A DNA stretch of 7,391 nt from JAVJSU01 sp040219275 (GTDB taxonomy: Bacteria > Chloroflexota > Anaerolineae > Aggregatilineales > Phototrophicaceae), in contig JAVJSU010000057.1 in NCBI GenBank assembly GCA_040219275.1, positions 1-7,391 on the forward strand, in the 5' to 3' direction. Position 1 is the first letter of the stretch; every line of letters begins with the position of its first letter. The translations under genes were made by a program, and so were the position numbers. Of this stretch, positions 1 to 5,607 are shown one piece after another. The notes beneath the pieces were generated by a model. That model had not been told where the DNA came from, ran no database searches, and saw only the letters and a program-made list of their open reading frames with translations.

Positions 1-117
1 ACTTGGAGTAATGGACAAACTGAAGGACAAGTCAACCGTCTCAAATTCATCAAACGGCAAATGTATGGTCGTGCTAAATTCGATCTACTCCGTCTGCGGG
101 TTCTTGCTCCACCCTGA
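1..117 (+). CDS. ISL3-family transposase, C-terminal fragment (cut by window start)
   Basis: Frame 1 is open from the window edge to a TGA at 115-117 and gives 38 residues. It carries the motif SNGQTEGQVNRLKFIKRQMY followed by GRAKFDLLRLRVL. This is the conserved C-terminal end of the DDE transposases of the ISL3 family (IS204/IS1001/IS1096/IS1165 type), where the glutamate of the N-x-x-E-G-x-x-N-x-x-K block is catalytic. The protein would cut and rejoin the ends of its own insertion sequence. Only the tail is visible, so whether the full gene is intact cannot be judged. The frame shows no stop or frameshift and ends just before a plausible terminal repeat, so the element may be complete to the left of the window. 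Confidence 0.88.
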   Translation, partial: TWSNGQTEGQVNRLKFIKRQMYGRAKFDLLRLRVLAPP

Positions 118-141
118 TTTCACATAAAGTGCGGATGAACC
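118..141. repeat. Probable right terminal inverted repeat of the ISL3-type element
   Basis: The 24 bases directly after the transposase stop read, on the complementary strand, GGTTCATCCGCACTTTATGT followed by GAAA. ISL3-family ends typically start with GG and contain a CACTTT-like core, which this resembles. The position a few bases after the transposase stop is also typical. The next eight bases, tatataaa at 142-149, would be one copy of an 8-bp target duplication if this is the exact border. The matching left end lies outside the window, so the border is inferred. Confidence 0.5.
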
Positions 142-156
142 TATATAAAAGACAAC

Positions 157-180
157 AAGACCGCATCCCCATGCGATCTT
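157..180 (-). terminator. Candidate terminator of the fasciclin gene
   Basis: AAGA-c-CGCAT / ATGCG-a-TCTT forms a stem of nine pairs with one mismatch and a CCCC loop. Read on the minus strand, downstream of the leftward fasciclin gene, it is followed by a T-rich stretch (TTGTTGTCTTTTATA). The T tract is interrupted, so efficiency is uncertain. Confidence 0.4.
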
Positions 181-202
181 GCTGTGCGCTACCGTTACAT
201 TA

Positions 203-237
203 AATGTTGGTGATTGGTGGGGGTAATCACCAACATT
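203..237. terminator. Perfect 13-bp hairpin 3' of the fasciclin gene
   Basis: AATGTTGGTGATT at 203-215 is perfectly complementary to AATCACCAACATT at 225-237, with a 9-nt G-rich loop. It begins 24 bases after the stop codon of the leftward fasciclin gene. That position suits a terminator or a 3' stability hairpin. No proper T-run follows on the minus strand (only ATTTAATG), so it may protect the mRNA 3' end rather than stop transcription alone. Confidence 0.55.
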
Positions 238-260
238 GGGGAACAGGATTTTCTAGTGAA

Positions 261-1775
261 TTACATATCGTCCATCATCATGCCACCAAAGAGGGTGACT
301 GATTCGGCTTTGGTGGCTTCGATTGACCACGGAGCCATCATGTCCATCATGCCCATGCTATCCAGCAAGTCAGGATAGTAGAGGACGAGGTCGTTGGCTT
401 TTTCTGCCACATACAAACCGCTACCGTCCCAGACGATGTCTACCGGATTACCGAGCATTGATTCTGGACCACCAATGGCGAGATCAACCGTCACGTTGCC
501 GTCTGCCATCATTGCGCCGGAGATGGTGAAGATTTGACCGTCGGTGTTGTCATCTGCCGCGCCGACATCACTGAGGATGATCGTATCGCTTTCGGCATCA
601 AACTCTACACCGTGCAGGTTGACGGAAATTTGATTACCATCGGCATCGCTGGGGATGATGGTGCTTGTTGGACCATTCGCGCCGAAGTCTTCTGAGAAGG
701 TGGCATAGACGAGCAAGCTACCGGCTGTATTGGCGACGAAGAGTGTATCGGTTGATTCATCATAGTGAACATCCCACACGCTACCTTCAACACCACCGAA
801 GTTGTCAATCAAGACGTTCGGGGCGGCATCGCCATCAGCACTCAGGCTAAAGCCCTTGACATTGCCCGCGCCAAAGTTGGCAACCAGAACCAGATCAAGC
901 GATTCGATGATTTCTAGACCTTTAGGGGCGACCAGACCGGAAAATTGAACGCCACCGATCATGCGTGATCCCATACCAACTGCCATGCTATCGGCTGAAC
1001 CCATGCCTTCGATGACGAGGATTCCGCCTTCACCTTCGGCTGTATCAACGGTCACATAGGCTGTGCCATCGCTGGTGAATTTTACGCTTTGAACGCTGGT
1101 GATTCCGTCGAAACCATCAAAGGTCGTCGCGATTTCACTCAGTTCGTCGGCGAAGGTCACGATTGCGTCGTTTTCCAGTTCACCGGGGTTCAGGGAGGCG
1201 TAGAGGGTGCTGTCCATCATATCGTCCATCATCATGTCGTCACCCGCTAACATTGCCGCAATTTCCGGCGGAACGAGCACGCTATCAATGACATGGATCA
1301 CGCCGTTGGTGGCGAGGATGTCTGCGGTGATAACGGTTGCGTCGTTAATCATGACGGTGCCATCATCGTTAATGGTGACTTCCAGTTCGCTACCGACTAA
1401 ATCTGCACCGGGCGCGGTCATTTCCATTGAGGGAGCCATCATATCGGACAGCATATCTGAGGTGATTGTGCCTTCTACCACATGGTAGGTGAGGACACGG
1501 GTCAGTAGTTCGGTATCTGCTAAGAGTGTATCGAGCAAGCCTTCTGGCAATGCGTCGAATGCCGCGTTGGTGGGGGCGAATACTGTCCATTCCGCGTTAG
1601 GGTCGGCGAGTACATCGACTAAACCAGCCGCCTGTACTGCGGTGACGAGTGTGCTGAAGTCTTCGTTGCCTGCCGCAATTTCAACAATATTTTGATCTTG
1701 CGCTTGTACGCTACCAGCAACTAAGGTTAGTGCCAATGTCAGTACAACCAATAAACCTACGAATTTACGTTTCAT
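261..1775 (-). CDS. Secreted fasciclin (FAS1) domain protein with C-terminal beta-propeller-like region
   Basis: The 504-residue protein starts with a signal peptide: MKRK, a hydrophobic core to about residue 20, and a likely cut near SVQA-QD at 25-26. Residues 29-170 form one FAS1 domain, with the H1-like motif TVFAPTNAAF (64-73), the YH motif at 97-98, and the H2-like motif NGVIHVIDSVLVP (157-169). FAS1 domains act in adhesion outside the cell. A Met/Asp-rich linker (178-189) leads to about 290 residues with repeated blade-like units, such as D-x-x-x-D-x-L-x-V-A-N around 339-349 and the related 393-402 and 447-457. These suggest an NHL/lactonase-like beta-propeller; the fold is inferred. 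The C-terminus is again Met-rich (GMMDMM and GGMMMDDM). The start is supported by GGAG at 1782-1785, six bases upstream. No transmembrane anchor or sorting signal is visible, so it is probably released or held non-covalently. It is a stand-alone leftward gene; ligand unknown. Confidence 0.9.
   Translation of the reverse strand: MKRKFVGLLVVLTLALTLVAGSVQAQDQNIVEIAAGNEDFSTLVTAVQAAGLVDVLADPNAEWTVFAPTNAAFDALPEGLLDTLLADTELLTRVLTYHVVEGTITSDMLSDMMAPSMEMTAPGADLVGSELEVTINDDGTVMINDATVITADILATNGVIHVIDSVLVPPEIAAMLAGDDMMMDDMMDSTLYASLNPGELENDAIVTFADELSEIATTFDGFDGITSVQSVKFTSDGTAYVTVDTAEGEGGILVIEGMGSADSMAVGMGSRMIGGVQFSGLVAPKGLEIIESLDLVLVANFGAGNVKGFSLSADGDAAPNVLIDNFGGVEGSVWDVHYDESTDTLFVANTAGSLLVYATFSEDFGANGPTSTIIPSDADGNQISVNLHGVEFDAESDTIILSDVGAADDNTDGQIFTISGAMMADGNVTVDLAIGGPESMLGNPVDIVWDGSGLYVAEKANDLVLYYPDLLDSMGMMDMMAPWSIEATKAESVTLFGGMMMDDM
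264..282. repeat. 19-bp exact direct repeat, copy 1 (encodes MMMDDM)
   Basis: The sequence catatcgtccatcatcatg occurs here at the 3' end of the fasciclin gene and again at 1218-1236. Both copies are in the same reading frame and encode the same Met/Asp motif. They mark the protein C-terminus and the linker after the FAS1 domain. Confidence 0.85.
1218..1236. repeat. 19-bp exact direct repeat, copy 2 (encodes MMMDDM in the linker)
   Basis: Identical to 264-282. This copy encodes the MMMDDM part of the low-complexity linker (residues 178-189) between the FAS1 domain and the propeller-like region. The repeat could allow recombination that deletes the C-terminal region in frame. Confidence 0.85.
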
Positions 1776-1796
1776 GAATTACTCCATCCTTAAAAA

Positions 1797-1857
1797 CAGT
1801 AAAAGTCCACACAATTGCCGACGGATACCAGTAAAAGTCCAAACCATTGTCGGCAAT
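1797..1857. repeat. Direct plus inverted repeats in the fasciclin gene leader
   Basis: The 13-mer cagtaaaagtcca occurs at 1797-1809 and 1829-1841, 32 bases apart. A perfect 9-bp inverted repeat, attgccgac (1814-1822) and gtcggcaat (1849-1857), overlaps this pattern. All of it lies 22-82 bases upstream of the leftward start codon, in the promoter or 5' leader. It could be a two-site operator or an mRNA hairpin with a 26-nt loop. No known regulator motif is recognised. Confidence 0.6.
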
Positions 1858-2066
1858 GTGTTTCGCAATGTATTTCGGTCAAATTATGCGTTTGGATGTG
1901 TTTTTGCTGTGCTCTTATTTTTCGTTAATGTTTGATTGTCCGGTTCTTCCCGTGATTTTTGGTTTGCGCTTATCAAAAACTAATTTTGCTTATGCCTGCC
2001 TCTATCCATCAACAATGCTTATCTGCCTCATAACCAGCGACAATACAAAAGCACCCGAAAATCGCG

Positions 2067-2072
2067 TACAAT
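2067..2072 (+). promoter_or_regulatory. Possible -10 box for icd
   Basis: TACAAT matches the sigma70 -10 consensus at five of six bases. No good -35 lies 16-18 bases upstream (TACAAA at 17 bases is poor). A start near 2079 would give a leader of about 120 bases that includes both hairpins at 2089-2173. Confidence 0.3.
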
Positions 2073-2088
2073 GGGTAGTGTAGAAGTC

Positions 2089-2114
2089 ACACCGATAGCC
2101 TCATCGGTGTTTTT
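2089..2114 (+). terminator. Rho-independent terminator or attenuator upstream of icd (hairpin 1)
   Basis: ACACCGAT / ATCGGTGT is a perfect 8-bp stem with a 6-nt loop, followed by a run of T (2110-2114). It points rightward, yet no convincing rightward gene lies upstream within the window. It therefore either blocks read-through into icd or acts as an attenuator in the icd leader. Confidence 0.65.
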
Positions 2115-2132
2115 GTTGCACAGGTCATTTCA

Positions 2133-2173
2133 CGGCGGTTGGGTGAACCCGAAGATGCACGAACGCCGTTTTT
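2133..2173 (+). terminator. Second terminator-like hairpin in the icd leader (hairpin 2)
   Basis: CGGCGGTT (2133-2140) pairs with AACGCCG (2162-2168), with one bulged G, and is followed by TTTTT at 2169-2173. The loop contains a small nested hairpin, GGGT-GA-ACCC (2141-2150). The structure ends about 25 bases before the icd start codon. An alternative pairing, TTCAC (2129-2133) with GTGAA (2143-2147), would disrupt it. Confidence 0.45.
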
Positions 2174-2198
2174 ATCAAGACAACGAATGGAGGAGACA

Positions 2199-3683
2199 AT
2201 GACGAATAAAGTGCCGATTACCGTTGCGTATGGGGATGGCATTGGTCCGGAAATTATGCAAGCCAGCCTCAAAATTATGGAGGCGGCGGGCGCACAGCTT
2301 GAGCTTGACCCGATTAGCATCGGCGAGAAGGTCTTTAAATCTGGCAATTCCAGCGGGATTGACCCGAACGCGTGGGACTCTCTGCGGCGGACGGGAGTGT
2401 TTTTTAAAGCGCCCATCACCACACCACAGGGCGGCGGTTATAAGAGCATCAACGTGACCATGCGTAAGACACTCGGCTTGTATGCCAATGTGCGTCCGGT
2501 GCGCTCGTTTCATCCGTTTGTGCGGACGAAGCATCCGAAAGTTGATCTGGTTATCATCCGTGAAAACGAAGAAGACCTGTATGCGGGCATCGAGCATCGC
2601 CAGACGCAAGAGGTCTATCAGACCCTCAAGCTCATCACCCGCCCCGGCAGTGAGCGCATCGTGCGCTATGCGTTTGAATATGCACGGCGGTATGGGCGCA
2701 AAAAGGTGACGGTGTTCACTAAAGACAACATCATGAAGATGACCGATGGACTGTTTCATGATGTGTTTGATGAAGTCGCCCGTGAATATGAAGAAATCGA
2801 CAACGAGCACATGATTATCGACATCGGCGCGGCGAAAGCGGCAACCGAGCCGGAAAACTTCGACGTAATCGTGATGCCGAACCTTTACGGCGATGTGGTC
2901 TCTGATATTACCGCGCAACTCACCGGATCAGTCGGTTTGGCGGGGTCGGTCAATGTGGGGCAAACTGTGTCCATGTTCGAGGCGATTCATGGCTCTGCGC
3001 CGGATATTGCCGGTCTGGGGATTGCCAATCCGTCCGGTTTGCTTATCGGTGGCGTGATGCTCCTGATTCATATCGGTCAGCAGGATGTGGCGGAACGCAT
3101 CCACAACGCATGGTTGCTGACCATCGAGGACGGCATCCACACCAAGGACATCTTCAAACTGGAAAACAGCACCGAGCAAGTCAATACGGAACGCTTTACG
3201 CGGGCGGTGATTGAGCGCCTCGGCAGTTATCCGAAGAAGTTACAGCCGGTAGATTATGCACACGGGGCGAGCCTGCCCAAGCCACAACCACCGAAGATTA
3301 TCCCGATCAACAAGCATAAGAAGGAACTTGTCGGGATTGATATGTTCCTTGATTGGCAAACCGAAGACAGCGAACGCGATCCAAACCTGCTGGCGACGGA
3401 ACTCAGCAAGATCAACGGGGGCGATTTGAAGCTGGTGATGCTGACCAATCGCGGGCAGAAAGTGTGGCCCGATGGACATCCCGATACCTTCTGCACCGAT
3501 CATTGGCGTTGCCGTTTCCAGACGGAAGGCGAAGGTCCATTGCCGGGTAAGTCGATCACCCATCAGCAGATCGTCGATTTGTTGCAACGGGCGCATGATG
3601 CCGGCTTTGATTGCATCAAGACGGAGAACCTGTATACGTTTGATGGTCAACTGGGCTTCTCGCTCGGGCAGGGTCAGAAGTAG
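2199..3683 (+). CDS. icd: Isocitrate dehydrogenase, Thermus-type long form, probably NAD-dependent
   Basis: This TCA-cycle enzyme converts isocitrate to 2-oxoglutarate and CO2 in the cytoplasm. The product has 494 residues. Its length and C-terminal extension (about 375-494, VGIDMFLDW to the end) match the Thermus thermophilus type rather than the shorter E. coli type. Isocitrate-binding residues are present: S83 and N85 in SINVTMR, R89, R99 in NVRP, R121 in REN, Y128 in DLYAGIE and K175 in TKDN. Metal ligands are D232 and D236 in GDVVSD. The S-x-N-x-x-x-R block argues against isopropylmalate dehydrogenase. The cofactor loop reads HGSAPDIAGLGIANP (264-278). Asp-Ile at 269-270 replaces the Lys-Tyr of NADP enzymes, which predicts NAD use. 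ATG at 2199 is chosen because GGAGGAG (2189-2195) precedes it closely; the upstream in-frame TTG at 2139 falls inside a leader hairpin. A strong terminator follows, so it is likely monocistronic. Confidence 0.93.
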   Translation: MTNKVPITVAYGDGIGPEIMQASLKIMEAAGAQLELDPISIGEKVFKSGNSSGIDPNAWDSLRRTGVFFKAPITTPQGGGYKSINVTMRKTLGLYANVRPVRSFHPFVRTKHPKVDLVIIRENEEDLYAGIEHRQTQEVYQTLKLITRPGSERIVRYAFEYARRYGRKKVTVFTKDNIMKMTDGLFHDVFDEVAREYEEIDNEHMIIDIGAAKAATEPENFDVIVMPNLYGDVVSDITAQLTGSVGLAGSVNVGQTVSMFEAIHGSAPDIAGLGIANPSGLLIGGVMLLIHIGQQDVAERIHNAWLLTIEDGIHTKDIFKLENSTEQVNTERFTRAVIERLGSYPKKLQPVDYAHGASLPKPQPPKIIPINKHKKELVGIDMFLDWQTEDSERDPNLLATELSKINGGDLKLVMLTNRGQKVWPDGHPDTFCTDHWRCRFQTEGEGPLPGKSITHQQIVDLLQRAHDAGFDCIKTENLYTFDGQLGFSLGQGQK

Positions 3684-3686
3684 GGA

Positions 3687-3728
3687 ACGGTTTACAGTAG
3701 ACAGTTCACAGTTGTCAGTAAACAGTAA
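3687..3728. repeat. Degenerate tandem heptamer repeat (ACAGTNN)
   Basis: After the icd stop the sequence runs in 7-base units: ACAGTAG, ACAGTTC, ACAGTTG, TCAGTAA, ACAGTAA (3694-3728), preceded by a weaker unit ACGGTTT. The pattern resembles the short tandem heptamer repeats (STRR) known from cyanobacteria and other bacteria. It sits between the stop codon and the terminator and is non-coding. Confidence 0.65.
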
Positions 3729-3736
3729 AAACACAG

Positions 3737-3764
3737 AGGCGATCCGATGCGGGTCGCCTTTTTT
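3737..3764 (+). terminator. Strong rho-independent terminator of icd
   Basis: AGGCGATCC / GGGTCGCCT forms a 9-bp stem with one U-G pair and a 5-nt loop, followed by six T. It lies 53 bases after the icd stop codon. Confidence 0.9.
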
Positions 3765-3807
3765 GTTGGACGGTGTGAGCCGAAATTTAACGCATGGTGA
3801 GGGTGAA

Positions 3808-3836
3808 TTGACAGATCATATGCTTCTGTGTACTGT
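3808..3836 (+). promoter_or_regulatory. Sigma70-like promoter for the HTH_42 gene
   Basis: A perfect -35 box, TTGACA (3808-3813), is followed by a 17-base spacer and TACTGT (3831-3836) as a weak -10. The start would be near 3843, giving a leader of about 35 bases before the ATG at 3878. Confidence 0.55.
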
Positions 3837-3877
3837 GGATGATCGTGGGCGTTATTTTTACCTCAAGAGGAAGAAAC

Positions 3878-4975
3878 ATGACCGAACGAATCCTCACATT
3901 ACGCGCATTGAACCGGACGTTTCTGGCGCGACAATTACTGATCGAACGGCAGGCTATGCCGATTGAGGAGGCGGTGGAACGCCTGCTCGGTCTGCAATCG
4001 CAAATCCCGAACCCGCCTTACATTGGCTTATGGACGCGGCTACATAATTTTAAGCGGGATGACCTGACGCAATTGATGGAAAGCCGTCAGATTGTGCGGG
4101 CGGCGATGATGCGCTCGACATTGCATCTGGTCAGCGCGGGCGACCATCACCGTTTTCGTCCGGTGATTCAACCCGCGATAGAACGGGCGTTACGCTCATT
4201 TTTCGGCAAGCGCGGCAGGAGTCTGGACATCGAAAAGCTGGTTGCGGCGGCGCGTCCATTTTTGTTGGAAGACTATCGCACCACCGGAGATTTGCGGGCG
4301 TGTTTGCTGGAGGTGGAGCCGGACGCTGATGCCGACGCGATGGCGTATCTCATCCGCACCTATTTGCCGCTGGTGCAAGTGCCGCCCGGAGGCACATGGG
4401 GCGCGGGGTCGATGGCGGCATATGCGATTGCCGAGGATTGGCTGGGCGAGTTTAATCAGACGGCAGATTTGCGAACCTTATTTTTCCGCTATCTAGAAGC
4501 CTGCGGACCGGCAAGCATCATGGACTTCCAAACGTGGACGGGCATGACGAAGCTCAAAGACGAGATTGAGGCGCTCAGACCGGAACTCATCACGTATCAA
4601 ACAGAAGACGGCAAAGAATTATTCGATTTGCCGGACATGACGATTCAACCGGAAGACACGCCTGTTCCAGTGCGCTTCATCCCTGAATATGACAATCTGC
4701 TGATTTCCCATGCAGACCGCAACCGCATCATCGCTGACGCAGACCGCAAGAAAGTGTTTCTCTCCGCCGCACGCGTGTTGAATACCTTTCTGGTGGATGG
4801 ATTTGTCGCTGGAACGTGGAAAATCACCAGCAAAAAGAACACGATCACGCTGACCATCTCGCCATTTAAGCCGATTGAGTCAACGATTCAGGACGCATTA
4901 ATTGAAGAAGGCGAACGATTATGCCGATTTGTGGACGAAACCGCCGGGCAAATCGACATTCAGTTTGAGGTGTAG
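3878..4975 (+). CDS. Winged-helix DNA-binding protein of the HTH_42 / AlkZ-YcaQ family (putative DNA glycosylase)
   Basis: The product is 365 residues, the usual length for the HTH_42 (AlkZ-like, PF06224) family. Recognised blocks are LLGLQSQIPNPPYIGLWTRL (36-55), MRSTLHLVSAGDHHRF (78-93), FIPEYDNLLISHADRNR (267-283) and VDGFVAGTWK (306-315). Characterised members, E. coli YcaQ (AlkX) and Streptomyces AlkZ, are DNA glycosylases that unhook interstrand crosslinks or bulky alkyl adducts using a Q-x-Q motif. Here Q40-S-Q42 fits that motif, so catalytic activity is plausible but inferred. ATG 3878 is preferred over the in-frame ATG at 3839 because AGAGGAAG (3866-3873) precedes it and the family homology begins after it; 3839 lies next to the promoter. 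The gene stands alone between the icd terminator and convergent ffs, with no toxin biosynthesis neighbours to suggest a self-resistance role. Confidence 0.85.
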   Translation: MTERILTLRALNRTFLARQLLIERQAMPIEEAVERLLGLQSQIPNPPYIGLWTRLHNFKRDDLTQLMESRQIVRAAMMRSTLHLVSAGDHHRFRPVIQPAIERALRSFFGKRGRSLDIEKLVAAARPFLLEDYRTTGDLRACLLEVEPDADADAMAYLIRTYLPLVQVPPGGTWGAGSMAAYAIAEDWLGEFNQTADLRTLFFRYLEACGPASIMDFQTWTGMTKLKDEIEALRPELITYQTEDGKELFDLPDMTIQPEDTPVPVRFIPEYDNLLISHADRNRIIADADRKKVFLSAARVLNTFLVDGFVAGTWKITSKKNTITLTISPFKPIESTIQDALIEEGERLCRFVDETAGQIDIQFEV

Positions 4976-4994
4976 TGCACTGAAAACCGGAATC

Positions 4995-5138
4995 AAAAAA
5001 GTTATTGACAGTGTTCTCAGGCCGGGCACCCCCGTAACACCCAGGGTTACTCCTTAGTGCTGCTACCTTCCGGTCCTGACACGGTTCGGAGATCCTGCCG
5101 TACGGGACCCAGCCAGAGAGAACTATCAACAACTTTGT
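4995..5138 (-). ncRNA. ffs: Signal recognition particle RNA (4.5S-like, small bacterial type)
   Basis: On the minus strand, 5082-5053 reads GTGTCAGGACCGGAAGGTAG then CAGCACTAAG. This is the conserved SRP domain IV, with the CC-GGAA-GG tetraloop (5066-5073) and the AGCAG side of the asymmetric loop that binds Ffh. The flanks pair into one long rod: GGCTGGG...CCCGTA with TACGGGGG...CCCGGCC, and further out the 12 bases at 5122-5133 pair with 5001-5012 (two G-U pairs). Six T on the transcript (4995-5000) follow at once, so the closing helix also serves as the terminator. The RNA guides Ffh and FtsY in co-translational membrane targeting. The primary transcript would be about 140 nt and the mature core about 100 nt; exact ends are inferred. 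It converges with the HTH_42 gene, whose stop is about 20 bases away. Confidence 0.95.
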
Positions 5139-5144
5139 ATAATT

Positions 5145-5173
5145 ATCATACTTGAAAAGCATCTGCGCTTCAA
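5145..5173 (-). promoter_or_regulatory. Promoter of ffs
   Basis: On the minus strand, TTGAAG (5173-5168) is followed by a 17-base spacer and TATGAT (5150-5145), matching the sigma70 -35 and -10 boxes at four and five of six bases. The predicted start near 5138 is just upstream of the closing helix of the SRP RNA. Confidence 0.7.
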
Positions 5174-5188
5174 GGCTGATATAACGCA

Positions 5189-5215
5189 AACGCCCCCGCT
5201 TTTGGCGAGGGCGTT
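5189..5215. terminator. GC-rich hairpin upstream of ffs
   Basis: AACGCCC / GGGCGTT (7 bp) encloses CGC / GCG with one mismatch and a short T-rich loop. It looks like a terminator stem, but neither strand has a clean T-run after it and no gene clearly ends here. It may insulate ffs from leftward read-through. Confidence 0.45.
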
Positions 5216-5216
5216 C

Positions 5217-5607
5217 GACTTAAATGTTTTGCAACAACGAATTTATTTGTTTAATAAATTTAACTTGATGGGAGTTTAACAACAGATGAGGAGCTTGTCA
5301 AGGGTTTTCATACAAATTCTGTGAAATTAGTCAAAAAAGGCTGTATATTTAGATATATTACCGTGAAAGCCTTGTGCTTAAGTGTGAAATTTAGAGAAGT
5401 TAGTAGACATAACACGAGAATTGTAAGGTCTTGTTATACTCAGATTAAGACAAAATGGCGCTATATCGGCAAAATTACGCGAAAAACTTTCGCCTCTTGT
5501 ACGAAGTAGCTAATTTTCCCGCAAAACAGCCAGCAAATTTGGGAACATCGGTACATTTTACGTTACCATTGGCGCTATCATCACAGGACTAGCACATTGG
5601 GGTTGCT
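5217..5607. other. AT-rich gene-free gap with small hairpins
   Basis: This 390-base stretch is clearly richer in A+T than its surroundings and has no supported gene. Visible structure: the palindrome AATTTATT-5 nt-AATAAATT (5240-5260); a nested stem AAGGCT (5337-5342) / AGCCTT (5368-5373) enclosing TATAT-TTAG-ATATA (5344-5357); and GCGAAA-AAC-TTTCGC (5479-5493). A TATACT box lies near 5434 without a good -35, and TATCAT near 5576 could be a weak -10 for the next gene. No tRNA or known RNA family is recognised. Confidence 0.5.

Noticed and set aside
1797..1841. Two 13-mers at a 32-base period as a CRISPR remnant
   Set aside because: Only two short copies, no leader or cas genes, and the repeats interlock with an inverted repeat in a gene leader.
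1847..2083. Rightward 78-codon frame in the intergenic region before icd
   Set aside because: TTG start with no Shine-Dalgarno, starts inside the leader repeat cluster, odd residue composition, no family resemblance.
2139..2198. Longer icd start at TTG 2139
   Set aside because: The TTG lies inside a leader hairpin and lacks a ribosome site; ATG 2199 has GGAGGAG just upstream and matches where family homology begins.
2175..2918. 247-codon leftward frame opposite icd
   Set aside because: Shadow of the icd frame; no family resemblance, and it lies fully within a well-supported gene.
2199..3683. Isopropylmalate or homoisocitrate dehydrogenase instead of isocitrate dehydrogenase
   Set aside because: The S-x-N-x-x-x-R substrate block and the long C-terminal extension fit isocitrate dehydrogenase of the Thermus type.
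3839..3877. Upstream ATG 3839 for the HTH_42 gene
   Set aside because: No Shine-Dalgarno; it sits next to the probable -10 box, and the added residues do not resemble the family.
4866..5189. 107-codon leftward frame overlapping ffs
   Set aside because: The region is explained by the SRP RNA and its promoter; the translation is an artefact.
5321..5509. 62-codon frame in the AT-rich gap
   Set aside because: GTG start without a ribosome site, lysine-rich translation typical of random AT-rich DNA, no recognisable domain.
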